A stretch of DNA of 27,637 bases from JBOHER01 sp050701115 (GCA_050701115.1 JBOHER010000100.1:1-27637); one strand, 5' to 3'. Positions 7,506 through 15,578 are shown, numbered from the stretch's first letter. Program-made: numbers and translations. The notes: a model not told the origin generated them from the letters alone.

Positions 7506-8705
7506 TTAGCGGATGTCGTTGAGTGCACGGACCAGCTGGTTGACCTCGAACTCGTTGGAGTAGTAGGCCAAGCCGATCCGGACCGCGCCGCCCACCTCGG
7601 CAACGCCCAGCGAGGCGAACACCCCGCTGCTGCCGTCATCGGCGAACGCGCAGACCCCGCGTGACGTGAGGTGCTCGACCACCTCCGAGGCCTTGCGCCC
7701 GGCCACGGTGAAGGCGATCGCCGGGATGCGCCGCATCGCGTCCCCGATCACCATCACATGCGTCAGGGCATGCAAATCAGCGGCCAGCCGCGCGAGCAAA
7801 TGGCCGGTATAGGTCTTGACCGACTCGAGCGAGGTGAGCAGTCGTTCCCTACGCGAGCCGCCTGCCGCATCGTCCAGCCCAGCAAGGAACTCCACCGAGG
7901 CGACCAGGCCGGCGAGCATCGGGTAGGCGTGTCTGCCCAGCTCCAGCCGGGCCGGGCCGCGCGCGTTCGGCTCGAGCGACACCGAACCGAGCCGCTCGAG
8001 CAGATCCGGGTCCCGGAAGACCAGCGCCCCAACCGCAGGACCGCCCCAGGACAGCGCCGAGATGGCCAGCACGTCCGCGCCCAGCGCAGTGAGGTCGACA
8101 GGCACAAACGGCGTCATGTAGGTGGCGTCGACGACCACGAGCGCGCCGACCTTCTTGGCGAACTCGGCGACCGTCGGCACATCCGGCCGGGTGCCCACCG
8201 TGCCGGACGCCGCGGTGAGCGCGACCGCCTTGGTGCGCGCCGAGACGATGTTCTCGTACTGCCACGCCGGCAGTTCGCAGGTTTCGATGTCGATCTCGCC
8301 CCAGCGAACGACGGCGCCGATCCGCTGCGCGGCACGCAACCACGGGTCCTGGTTGCCCGGTTCGTCGAGCCGGGACACCACGACCTCGTCGCCGATCGTC
8401 CACTTCTCGGTGAGCGCATTGCCCAGCCTGCGCAGCAGCACCGATGCACTGGATCCGAGCACAACGCCGGAGGGATCGGCGCCGACCAGGTCGGCGACCG
8501 CCCTGCGCGCGGCAGCCACGATGCTCTCCGCGCGCTGCGACGCGGGAAACTTTCCGCCTGGGCTTGAAACGGGTGCCCTCATGGCCGTGGACACGGCCGA
8601 GGCCACCTGTTCGGGGGCCAGCATGCCCGCCGCGCCGTCAAGATGGATCCAGCCATCACCCAGCGCGGGGAATTGTCCACGAATCCGAGCGACATCGAAC
8701 GGCAT
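7506..8705 (-). CDS. Cysteine desulfurase/aminotransferase class V fold protein lacking the PLP lysine
   Basis: The 399 residues have the fold-type I PLP-enzyme architecture of the cysteine-desulfurase-like group and correspond to Rv3778c. Landmarks include LTAASGTVGTRPDVPTV (163-179) and VVVDATYMTPFVPVDL (190-205) with the PLP-pyridine aspartate at D193. Where the family has its Schiff-base lysine (S-x-x-K-x-x-G), this protein reads S-A-L-S-W-G-G (216-222), so S219 replaces lysine. It is therefore probably not a PLP transaminase or desulfurase; a binding or pseudo-enzyme role is an inference. ATG 8705 is chosen because a TACGGT box (8718-8713) lies 7 nt upstream, a leaderless arrangement. 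It is divergent from bpa. Confidence 0.82.
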   Translation of the reverse strand: MPFDVARIRGQFPALGDGWIHLDGAAGMLAPEQVASAVSTAMRAPVSSPGGKFPASQRAESIVAAARRAVADLVGADPSGVVLGSSASVLLRRLGNALTEKWTIGDEVVVSRLDEPGNQDPWLRAAQRIGAVVRWGEIDIETCELPAWQYENIVSARTKAVALTAASGTVGTRPDVPTVAEFAKKVGALVVVDATYMTPFVPVDLTALGADVLAISALSWGGPAVGALVFRDPDLLERLGSVSLEPNARGPARLELGRHAYPMLAGLVASVEFLAGLDDAAGGSRRERLLTSLESVKTYTGHLLARLAADLHALTHVMVIGDAMRRIPAIAFTVAGRKASEVVEHLTSRGVCAFADDGSSGVFASLGVAEVGGAVRIGLAYYSNEFEVNQLVRALNDIR

Positions 8706-8712
8706 GACCCAC

Positions 8713-8718
8713 ACCGTA
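8713..8718 (-). promoter_or_regulatory. -10 element, leaderless PLP-fold gene
   Basis: TACGGT on the minus strand lies 7 nt before the ATG at 8705, fitting leaderless transcription. It is divergent from the TACGCT box at 8785-8790. Confidence 0.45.
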
Positions 8719-8784
8719 CGTAGGTCACGCTTCGGCGAAGGTCCGGGGTTGTCCGGTGCTCGGCAGCCGTCCAACGTGGCCAGC

Positions 8785-8790
8785 TACGCT
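8785..8790 (+). promoter_or_regulatory. -10 element upstream of the bpa leader ORF
   Basis: TACGCT fits TANNNT and ends 5 nt before an ATG at 8796 that opens a 19-codon ORF overlapping the bpa start. Transcription starting at or next to that ATG would make the small ORF leaderless. Confidence 0.4.
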
Positions 8791-8795
8791 CGGGT

Positions 8796-8855
8796 ATGAA
8801 CGCCGAATCGCGCCGCGTGTTCGACAAGCGCACGAGACACGGATGGAGCACATGA
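8796..8855 (+). CDS. Putative 19-residue leader peptide (uORF) coupled to bpa
   Basis: The ATG at 8796 opens MNAESRRVFDKRTRHGWST and a TGA at 8853-8855. That stop overlaps the bpa ATG (8852-8854) in an ATGA arrangement, the classic geometry for translational coupling. A TANNNT box lies 5 nt upstream of the ATG, so the uORF would be read from the very 5' end of the mRNA. The peptide is basic and has no recognisable domain. The bpa start itself has only a tight GGAG (8845-8848, 3-nt spacer), which makes coupling plausible. Expression is unproven. Confidence 0.35.
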   Translation: MNAESRRVFDKRTRHGWST

Positions 8856-9430
8856 CCGAGCCAAACTCCCCGCACTCCGATGCACCCGGTAACGACGACG
8901 CCGAGCAGTCACACCACGTGGTGGTTGTTGGCCCTGACGGCTCACCGGTGGGCAGCGCACGCATCCCGGGCGACGCGGATTCCGATGGCGACTCTGTCGG
9001 CGACCTGGTCGAGGAGCCAGCCAAAGTGATGCGCATCGGCACGATGATCAAGCAGCTCCTCGAGGAGGTGCGCGCGGCACCGCTGGACGATGCCAGCCGC
9101 AACCGTCTGCGCGAGATCCACGACACCTCGATCAAGGAGCTCGAGCAGGCGCTCGCTCCCGAACTCCAGGACGAAATGGAACGCCTGATCGCGCCGTTCA
9201 CCGAGGACACCACACCCTCCGACGCGGAACTGCGGATCGCCCAGGCCCAGTTGGTCGGCTGGCTGGAGGGGCTGTTCCACGGCATCCAGACGGCCCTGTT
9301 CGCCCAGCAGATGGCCGCCCGAGTACAACTGGAGCAGATGCGCCGAGGCCTACCCGCAGGCAGCAGCCACGGCACCCACCCCGGCACCGAGCAGCCACAC
9401 GGCATCACCGGCACCGGCCAGTACCTCTGA
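8852..9430 (+). CDS. bpa: Bacterial proteasome activator Bpa/PafE
   Basis: This 192-residue protein is homologous to mycobacterial Rv3780 (Bpa, also called PafE), the ATP-independent ring that opens the 20S proteasome gate for unfolded substrates. The acidic, disordered N-terminus (1-50) is followed by a four-helix core (about 55-155) with VVVVGPDG and the helix FHGIQTALFAQQMAARVQLE. The protein ends in GQYL, the C-terminal proteasome-docking motif of this family. ATG 8852 gives MTEPNSPHSD; an in-frame ATG at 8843 is the alternative and would add three residues. Its presence implies that the organism has a Pup-proteasome system, whose genes are not in this window. The gene converges with the acyl-CoA dehydrogenase across a long inverted repeat. 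Confidence 0.95.
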   Translation: MTEPNSPHSDAPGNDDAEQSHHVVVVGPDGSPVGSARIPGDADSDGDSVGDLVEEPAKVMRIGTMIKQLLEEVRAAPLDDASRNRLREIHDTSIKELEQALAPELQDEMERLIAPFTEDTTPSDAELRIAQAQLVGWLEGLFHGIQTALFAQQMAARVQLEQMRRGLPAGSSHGTHPGTEQPHGITGTGQYL

Positions 9431-9442
9431 CCCGCCCGCACT

Positions 9443-9536
9443 CTCGTGCGTGAATGTTGTTGCATGGGCAACCCTGCGCACTCACGACCCCTCGTGCGTG
9501 CTGAGGGTTGCCAGAACAACAACATTCACGCACGAG
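9443..9536. terminator. Long inverted repeat between convergent bpa and acyl-CoA dehydrogenase genes
   Basis: The arm CTCGTGCGTGAATGTTGTTG (9443-9462) is a perfect 20-base inverted repeat of 9517-9536. Inside the 54-nt spacer a second pair (GGCAACCCT / AGGGTTGCC) and a third, imperfect pair (GCACTCACGA / TCGTGCGTGC) continue the symmetry. The whole 94 nt could therefore form one extended hairpin or cruciform. It sits between two converging genes, so a bidirectional terminator is likely, though its length also suits a dispersed palindromic repeat. Confidence 0.65.
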
Positions 9537-9548
9537 GGCAACCACGCG

Positions 9549-11348
9549 CTAGTGCAGCTTGGGTCCGTATCCACCGTGGTTGTAGGCCAGCCTGGCGATG
9601 GAGTGCATCTGCTCGTCATCGTTGGCGTCGATCAGGCGCAGCTGGCCGCCCACCCGCGCGGCGGCGCGGTCGCAGAAGGAACGCGCGATGAAACGCTCCT
9701 GGCCGGAGGCCTCCACCCCCTGGTCGGCGAACAGCGCGGTGGTGCGCGATATGGTCGCCACCTGCGCGTAGATGTCGGTCGCCGCGTCGGCCAGCCGCTT
9801 CTGCTGACGCTGCTTGAGCTGCACCCCCTTGCCGTGGGTCCGCAGCAACTTCTCCACCGAGCCGCGCAGCCGCTTGGTCTGATCGGCCACCGCGGACGCC
9901 TGCGCGGACAGCTTCGGGTGCGCGGTCTCCAACTGCGCGGGACGCAGCGTCCGGGTGACCCGCCCACGCACGAACTCGGCCAGCGTGCCGATGGATCGGA
10001 TCGGATCGGTCAGGTCGATCTGCCGCAGGTCCTCGAACTCCTCGGCGACAACCTTCATCCCGGACAACGCGATGAACGCGCGCAGCACGTCGTTGGCGCC
10101 CTCGAAGATCGGGAATATCCTGGTGTCCCGCAACGTCTTCGCGATCGGTGACTCCGCCATGTACGCGGTGCCGCCCATCAGCTGGAACACCCGATTGACC
10201 GCGTACCACATGAACTCCGTCGCGGCGACCTTCGACATCGCCGACTCCAGCGAGTAGTCCTCAACCCCGACGTCGACCAGCCCAGTGGTCAGGTACGCCA
10301 TCGACTCCAGCCCGTACAGGTAGGACACCATCCACGCGATCTTGTCCTCGACCAGTTCGAAGTCCGCCAGCGGCATGCCGAACTGCTCACGTTCGGAGGT
10401 GTAGGCGATGGCCTGGGCGATCAGCGCTTTCGTGCCGCCGACCACCCCGGTGCCCAGTGACATCCGCCCGTTGTTCAACGTCGACATGGCGATCCGGAAT
10501 CCCTCTCCCGGCTCGCCGAGCACGTTCTCCTTGGGCACCCGTACGTTGTTGAACGTCAGCTTGCGCAAATCGTTGCCCAGCAGGCCGAGGGTGTCGAACC
10601 GGTGCGGTGCCTCGAACCCGTCCATACCCTTCTCGAGGATGAGCGCCACACTCCCGCCCGTCTCCCGCCCCCGCCCACTCATCGAGGCGCCTTGCGCCGC
10701 AGTGTCGATCTCGCAGCGGGCGAACACGGTGACCACGTCCTTGGCCCCGTTGCCGATCCAGCGCTTCTCCCCGTTGAGCACGAACGAACCGTCCGCTTGT
10801 TGCTCGGCGTAGGACTCCACGTTGTAGGCGTCCGAGCCCGCGTTCGGTTCGGTGAGGCCGAAAGCCGCGAGCTTGCGACCGGCCGCGAGATCCGGCAGGA
10901 ACCGCGCCTTCTGGTCGTCGTCGCCGAACATGTGGATCGGCTTCATGCCGATCGACTGGTGCACGCCCATCACCACAGAGAGGGTGGCGTCGTATCCGCC
11001 GAACTCCTCCATCACGCGGCAGTATCCGGTTTGGGACAGGCCCTGCCCGCCGTACTCCGGCGACACGTAAAGACCAAGCAGTCCACGATCGCCGAGGCCA
11101 CGGATGATGTCGTCACCGACCCAGCGCTGCTGTTCGACCTTCGCCGTGTCATAGGAGGAATCGAGGAACTCACGCGCCGAACCGATCAGGTCGGCGATCT
11201 TACGGGACTCCGCACGCTCCAACGTGGGGAACGGGAACACCAACTCGTCGGGTAGGGCACCGGCGAACACCGACTTCGCGAACGAGGACACCGGGTAGCG
11301 GTCTGGGTTCGTCTTCTCGGCGTGGGCGGTGTTGTCTTCGGAGCTCAT
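9549..11348 (-). CDS. Acyl-CoA dehydrogenase, long (VLCAD/ACAD9-like) form
   Basis: This 599-residue FAD-dependent acyl-CoA dehydrogenase would introduce the trans-2 double bond in acyl-CoA beta-oxidation. Visible marks are FGLTEPNAGSDA (FAD/substrate loop), GEKRWIGNG, and FEGANDVLRAFIALSG with the catalytic glutamate. About 170 residues follow the catalytic core, rich in helices with a basic patch (KQRQQKRLADAA), as in the VLCAD/ACAD9 branch, compared with about 380 residues for ordinary acyl-CoA dehydrogenases. I chose ATG 11348 (MSSEDNTAHAEK); the frame is open to 11396, but that would run past a 44-nt gap to the upstream pyruvyl transferase stop. It may be cotranscribed with that gene. 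The chain-length preference is not readable. Confidence 0.9.
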   Translation of the reverse strand: MSSEDNTAHAEKTNPDRYPVSSFAKSVFAGALPDELVFPFPTLERAESRKIADLIGSAREFLDSSYDTAKVEQQRWVGDDIIRGLGDRGLLGLYVSPEYGGQGLSQTGYCRVMEEFGGYDATLSVVMGVHQSIGMKPIHMFGDDDQKARFLPDLAAGRKLAAFGLTEPNAGSDAYNVESYAEQQADGSFVLNGEKRWIGNGAKDVVTVFARCEIDTAAQGASMSGRGRETGGSVALILEKGMDGFEAPHRFDTLGLLGNDLRKLTFNNVRVPKENVLGEPGEGFRIAMSTLNNGRMSLGTGVVGGTKALIAQAIAYTSEREQFGMPLADFELVEDKIAWMVSYLYGLESMAYLTTGLVDVGVEDYSLESAMSKVAATEFMWYAVNRVFQLMGGTAYMAESPIAKTLRDTRIFPIFEGANDVLRAFIALSGMKVVAEEFEDLRQIDLTDPIRSIGTLAEFVRGRVTRTLRPAQLETAHPKLSAQASAVADQTKRLRGSVEKLLRTHGKGVQLKQRQQKRLADAATDIYAQVATISRTTALFADQGVEASGQERFIARSFCDRAAARVGGQLRLIDANDDEQMHSIARLAYNHGGYGPKLH

Positions 11349-11392
11349 GCCCCGATCATCGCCGAAGCCGCTGATGAACGCGCGCCGAGTGG

Positions 11393-12610
11393 TCAACCTC
11401 GCTTACGGCCCCAGCGCCTGCGCTGAATCGGACCGTCGTCGGATGACACCGGCGCATAAATGGCCTTGGCCAACTCGAGCTTCGACTGCCGGAACGCGGC
11501 GAGCGCGTCCGCTCCGAACCCGCCGCTCGTCGGCCGGGCAGGCACCTGATCGAAGTCCTCGAGTAGGGTCCACCCCGAACCGAGCTCGAGCAACGAACGG
11601 TGCTTGGTGGCGTAATAGTCCGGCTTGATCGAAATCGCCACGCCGCCCGCACCGGCCGATGCGGCGGCCAGGTGCATGTGGAATCGGGTGGAGATCCACG
11701 TCTGCTCGGCCGACACCGGCAGGCCGTTGTCCCACACATCGGCGAACGGGTAGAAGCGGGCACCGGGAAGTTCACGTTCGATGAGCGCATATATGACCCG
11801 GTCGGTGCGCGGAATGCCTTCCACCACGCAGACCTGCCCTGGGCGCACCCCCCAGGCGCGCAGGATGGACAGCGCGGTCCCGGCCAGCCGACCGGCGCCC
11901 ACATCGACCAGATCCGACTGCAGGCAGAGCATCACCTCGGGCGGTTCCTGGTCCGGCCAGGCTTGCTCAGGGCTGATGAACGCATCGGACCCGACGGACA
12001 GGAACGCGTCGTCCACTCCGGGCGCCACGCCCAGCAGCTCCGCACTCGGGTTGTCCCGCACATCGACCACCTCGAAGTGGTCGGCCAGCGCCCGCAGCAT
12101 CGGCGCGATGTCGTCGCCCGCCGGCGTGAGTCCCAGCCCGGTCATGGCCGCCCGGCCACCGGATCGGCGCGCTGCCGCCACCGCACCGGCGATCAGTCCG
12201 ATGTGCCGTGGCCAGATCCGGTTGATGTAGCCACCACCGAGCAGGTGCACCACGTCCGCCCTGGCCAGCAGCTCGATGCCGTGATGCCAGCGCGCGGCAA
12301 GGCCCGGGTTGTGCACGGCGTCCCGCACCCACGCGGCGATCTGCCACTGATCGTCCGAGGGTGCATCCCAGCACAGCCGCCACAGTGTCTCGGTAAAGCG
12401 GACCCTGGGGTGCAGCTCACCGAGCAGCACCTGTGCCGGCCCAGGCGAATGAGTGTCCACCCACACGGTCGCATCGGGCGCGACCTCGGCGAGGTGCCGT
12501 AGCCACCCCGCCGCGATGAGTTCGTCCCCGTAGTTCGGGAAGCCAGCCGGGGCGACGAGGTAGTAGAGCGGCCGGTGGTCCGCCGAGTGGCTCGCGTCAC
12601 TGGATGGCAT
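11393..12610 (-). CDS. Polysaccharide pyruvyl transferase family protein
   Basis: This 405-residue protein of the polysaccharide pyruvyl transferase family (CsaB/WcaK-like) would use phosphoenolpyruvate to place a pyruvate ketal on a surface sugar. The N-terminal GFPNYGDELIAAGWLRHL (23-40) is the family's start motif. LLGGGYINRIW (about 119-129), a conserved DVRDNPSAELLG segment and the C-terminal RFHMHLAAASAGAGGVAIS (nucleotide/PEP side) follow. The ATG at 12610 lies 6 nt from TAGGAT (12622-12617), a leaderless arrangement. The gene is divergent from the wzm-wzt-glfT1 operon, which suggests a role in decorating a cell-wall polymer; whether galactan or another glycan is the acceptor is unknown. 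Confidence 0.82.
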   Translation of the reverse strand: MPSSDASHSADHRPLYYLVAPAGFPNYGDELIAAGWLRHLAEVAPDATVWVDTHSPGPAQVLLGELHPRVRFTETLWRLCWDAPSDDQWQIAAWVRDAVHNPGLAARWHHGIELLARADVVHLLGGGYINRIWPRHIGLIAGAVAAARRSGGRAAMTGLGLTPAGDDIAPMLRALADHFEVVDVRDNPSAELLGVAPGVDDAFLSVGSDAFISPEQAWPDQEPPEVMLCLQSDLVDVGAGRLAGTALSILRAWGVRPGQVCVVEGIPRTDRVIYALIERELPGARFYPFADVWDNGLPVSAEQTWISTRFHMHLAAASAGAGGVAISIKPDYYATKHRSLLELGSGWTLLEDFDQVPARPTSGGFGADALAAFRQSKLELAKAIYAPVSSDDGPIQRRRWGRKRG

Positions 12611-12616
12611 TCGGCC

Positions 12617-12622
12617 ATCCTA
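12617..12622 (-). promoter_or_regulatory. -10 element, leaderless pyruvyl transferase gene
   Basis: TAGGAT on the minus strand ends 6 nt before the ATG at 12610, fitting TANNNT and leaderless spacing. Confidence 0.5.
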
Positions 12623-12812
12623 GTCACCGCGCCGGACAGCTCGTTACCTGCGCGTGTCGGTTCGTAGCCCAGGCCGACGGCCAGATCCCCTTAACGGCGC
12701 CCACCGAAGTTCTGTTACCGGCGGCACAGTGTTAACGGCCAATCTGCGCACGGTTGCGCCAAGGGAGCACAGGCTCCTAACCGGGGCGAACGAACGCCCA
12801 GAACGCGGACGG

Positions 12813-12818
12813 TACCCT
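12813..12818 (+). promoter_or_regulatory. -10 element of the wzm-wzt-glfT1 operon
   Basis: TACCCT fits TANNNT and ends 8 nt before the GTG start at 12827, which has no ribosome-binding site. The 216-nt divergent intergenic region also contains TTAACGGC twice (about 12691 and 12734) and a related GTTACCGGC between them; their role is unknown. Confidence 0.45.
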
Positions 12819-12826
12819 CGATCCTC

Positions 12827-13756
12827 GTGCACGCAACCAGCACGCCGCCACGAGCTGGCGGCCGCCTCATTTCGCCGGTCGACGGCGTGTCCAGCCGCAG
12901 CTGGACGCGTGCGTTGCTGGACATCTCCGATGCCCTGCGCGGCCGCGAACTGTGGAGTCACCTCGCTTGGCAGGACATCAAGCAGCGCTACCGGAGGTCC
13001 GTGCTCGGCCCGCTGTGGATCACCCTGAGCATGGCGGTCACCGCGATCGGCCTCGGCCTGCTGTACTCGCAGCTCTTCGGCGCGACGATCGGGGCGTTCC
13101 TCCCCTACATCACAGTCGGGTTCATCGTCTGGGCGTTCCTGCTGGGCTGCCTCACCGAGGGCGCGGACGCGTTCATCACCAACGAGGGCCTGATCAAGCA
13201 CCTGCCCGCGCCGATCACCATGTACGCGCTGCGCACGGTGTGGCGGCTGACCTTGATGTTCGCGCACAACCTGATCGTCTACTTCGCTGTGCTCGTGATC
13301 TTTTACGGCACCCTGAGCGAGCCGTACGAGATCACCGAGGGCGGCGGAGTTCTCCAGCCTGGACTGGACTGGACTGTGGTGCTCGCCATCCCTGCGTTCG
13401 CGCTGCTCGCCATCAACGGGGTGTGGGTGACGCTGCTGTTCGGCATCATCAGCACTCGGTTCCGGGACATCCCGCAGGTCATCCAGGCCCTGAGCAGCCT
13501 GCTGTTCTTCATGACCCCGATCGTCTGGTCCACCGACATCCTGGCCGCGAAGTGGGGCGAGGCGGCGACGTGGCGGTATCTCATCGCCGAACTGAATCCG
13601 CTGTACCACTTCATCCAGATCATCCGCGCACCAATGGTCGGCAACGTGCAGAGCTGGCACCACTGGGCGGTGGTCGGCGCGATCACCGTGGTGGGCTGGT
13701 GTCTGGCCCTACTCGTCATGCGCAACTACCGTGCCCGCGTCTCCTACTGGGTGTGA
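12827..13756 (+). CDS. wzm: Galactan exporter ABC permease Wzm
   Basis: This 309-residue ABC-2 type permease is homologous to Rv3783. It should form, with the adjacent ATPase, the exporter that carries the lipid-linked galactan precursor of arabinogalactan across the inner membrane. The cytosolic N-terminus is followed by the amphipathic motif WQDIKQRYRRSVLGPLW, the ABC-2 polysaccharide-export signature, and six predicted transmembrane spans. FRDIPQVIQALSSLLFFMTPIVW is the typical re-entrant region. The start is GTG 12827, 8 nt from a TACCCT box. Three nucleotides separate it from wzt. The gene order here is wzm-wzt-glfT1, while mycobacteria have wzt-glfT1-wzm. Confidence 0.93.
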   Translation: MHATSTPPRAGGRLISPVDGVSSRSWTRALLDISDALRGRELWSHLAWQDIKQRYRRSVLGPLWITLSMAVTAIGLGLLYSQLFGATIGAFLPYITVGFIVWAFLLGCLTEGADAFITNEGLIKHLPAPITMYALRTVWRLTLMFAHNLIVYFAVLVIFYGTLSEPYEITEGGGVLQPGLDWTVVLAIPAFALLAINGVWVTLLFGIISTRFRDIPQVIQALSSLLFFMTPIVWSTDILAAKWGEAATWRYLIAELNPLYHFIQIIRAPMVGNVQSWHHWAVVGAITVVGWCLALLVMRNYRARVSYWV

Positions 13757-13759
13757 TTC

Positions 13760-14578
13760 ATGGTCAGCATTGAGGTTCGCAACGCCTACGTCGATTTCCC
13801 GATCTTCGACGCCAAGAGCCGTTCGCTGAAGAAGAAGGTGCTCGGCAAGGTCGGCGGCAAGATCGGCACCGACAGCCGGGTGCCGATCATCGAGGCGTTG
13901 CACGACATCACGGTGTCGCTGAACGAAGGCGACCGGGTGGGCCTGGTCGGCCACAACGGCGCGGGCAAGTCAACGCTGCTGCGCTTGCTGTCCGGCATCT
14001 ACGAGCCCACCCGAGGTTCAGCGAGCATCTCCGGCAGGGTGGCGCCGGTGTTCGATCTCGGCGTCGGCATGGACCAGGAGATCTCCGGCTACGAGAACAT
14101 CATGATCCGGGGCCTGTACCTTGGGATGACCCGGAAGCAGATGGAGCAGCGGGTCGACGATATCGCGGAGTTCACCGAGCTCGGCGACTACCTGTCCATG
14201 CCGCTACGCACCTATTCGACCGGTATGCGGGTGCGGCTCGCACTGGGTGTGGTCACCTCCATCGATCCGGAGATCCTGCTGCTCGACGAGGGCATCGGCG
14301 CGGTGGACGCGGCGTTCCTGAACAAGGCGCGCGACCGTCTGGTGGATTTGGTGCGCCGCTCCGGCCTGTTGGTCTTCGCGTCGCACCAGGACGACCTACT
14401 GTTGGAGCTGTGCACATCGGCCATCTGGATGGACGAGGGCAACATGAAGATGCAGGGCTCGCTGCGGGATGTGGTCACCGCGTACAAGGGCAGGGACCCG
14501 TACGAGAGCATCAGCGGCGAGACCGCGGAACGGTTGGGCATTGATCGGAGCGCGGCAGTCAAAGGCGGAACTGCATGA
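13760..14578 (+). CDS. wzt: Galactan exporter ABC ATPase Wzt
   Basis: This 272-residue ATPase, homologous to Rv3781, powers galactan export with Wzm. It has Walker A GHNGAGKST (64-72), the Wzt-type signature YSTGMRVRLALG (152-163), Walker B ILLLDEG (172-178) and the switch histidine H209. It ends shortly after the nucleotide-binding domain, so it lacks the C-terminal glycan-recognition domain of the longer O8/O9a Wzt proteins. Its stop overlaps the glfT1 start (ATGA at 14575-14578), indicating translational coupling. Confidence 0.95.
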   Translation: MVSIEVRNAYVDFPIFDAKSRSLKKKVLGKVGGKIGTDSRVPIIEALHDITVSLNEGDRVGLVGHNGAGKSTLLRLLSGIYEPTRGSASISGRVAPVFDLGVGMDQEISGYENIMIRGLYLGMTRKQMEQRVDDIAEFTELGDYLSMPLRTYSTGMRVRLALGVVTSIDPEILLLDEGIGAVDAAFLNKARDRLVDLVRRSGLLVFASHQDDLLLELCTSAIWMDEGNMKMQGSLRDVVTAYKGRDPYESISGETAERLGIDRSAAVKGGTA

Positions 14579-15540
14579 CACGTGAGTCAGGTCTGCGGCG
14601 GAGTGCCGCAAGTGCCGGCGGCCTGGGCGACGATTCGGTGGTGGCCGTGGTGGTCACCCGGCACCGACGCGAACTGCTGGCTGACTCACTGAAAATCATT
14701 GCGGCGCAAACGCATCCGGTCGACCACCTGATCGTGGTGGACAATGGTCCGGACCAACCGGCGCGGGATGTGGTGGAGAATTGCCCGCTGCCGCACACCT
14801 ATCTGCCCTCGCACCGCAACCTGGGCGGTGCGGGGGGGTTCGCGCTCGGCATCCTGCACGCGCTGTCGCTTGGCGCAGGGTGGGTGTGGCTGGCCGACGA
14901 CGACGGACGGCCCGCCGACGAGTCGGTGCTCGCGGTCCTGTTGCACGTGGCGGAAGATCGCGGCCTGGCCGAGGTGTCACCGATGGTGGTCAACATCGAC
15001 GATCCGGACAAGCTGGCGTTTCCCTTGCGCCGCGGGCTGACCTGGAAGCGCTCGATTTCCGAACTGGGTGGTGCCTCAAGCGCCGGCAGGCTGGGTGGTG
15101 CCGACTTTCTGCCCGGCATCGCTTCGCTGTTCAACGGTGCGCTTTTCCGGGCGTCCACTGTGGACGTCGTTGGCGTGCCGGATGCGCGGTTGTTCGTCCG
15201 GGGTGACGAAGTTGATGTGCACCGCAAGCTGGTGCGTTCCGGGCTGCCGTTCGGTACCTCGCTGAAGGCCAAGTATCTGCACCCGGACGGCTCGGACGAG
15301 TTCAAGCCGATGCTGGGTGGCCGAGTGCACGCGCAGGATCCGGACAGCGAGGTCAAGCGGTACTACACCTACCGCAACCGCGGCTACCTGCTGTCCCAAC
15401 CGGGCATGCGCAAGCTCGGCATGCTGGAGGTCTTCCGGTTCGGCCTGTACTTCATCGGCCACAAGCGCAGCATGCGGGAGTTCCTGCAGTGGCTTCGCCT
15501 GGTGCGGATGGGCCGCCGCGAACACTTCCACCGATACTGA
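14575..15540 (+). CDS. glfT1: Galactofuranosyltransferase GlfT1
   Basis: This 321-residue GT2-family glycosyltransferase is homologous to Rv3782. GlfT1 adds the first galactofuranose residues to the decaprenyl-diphosphate-GlcNAc-rhamnose primer, from UDP-galactofuranose, at the cytosolic membrane face. VVAVVVTRHRRELLADSL opens the nucleotide-sugar domain (after a 20-residue variable leader). NLGGAGGFALG (82-92) is the galactofuranosyltransferase version of the GT2 loop, and LADDDG (107-111) holds the metal-binding DDD. FNGALF and DEVDVH form the acceptor/catalytic part. Its start overlaps the wzt stop, and an imperfect hairpin follows the stop. Confidence 0.93.
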   Translation: MTRESGLRRSAASAGGLGDDSVVAVVVTRHRRELLADSLKIIAAQTHPVDHLIVVDNGPDQPARDVVENCPLPHTYLPSHRNLGGAGGFALGILHALSLGAGWVWLADDDGRPADESVLAVLLHVAEDRGLAEVSPMVVNIDDPDKLAFPLRRGLTWKRSISELGGASSAGRLGGADFLPGIASLFNGALFRASTVDVVGVPDARLFVRGDEVDVHRKLVRSGLPFGTSLKAKYLHPDGSDEFKPMLGGRVHAQDPDSEVKRYYTYRNRGYLLSQPGMRKLGMLEVFRFGLYFIGHKRSMREFLQWLRLVRMGRREHFHRY

Positions 15541-15549
15541 GGGCGCGCA

Positions 15550-15578
15550 GGTGTGGGTGTCTTCAAGACCCCCATACC
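15550..15578 (+). terminator. Hairpin terminator after glfT1
   Basis: The sequence is symmetric around GTCTTCAAGAC: GGTGTGGGTGTCTT pairs with AAGACCCCCATACC with one mismatch and one G-T wobble. It starts 10 nt after the glfT1 stop. There is no T-tract, as is usual in high-GC actinobacteria. A closely related hairpin occurs in opposite orientation at 15976-16016. Confidence 0.55.
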
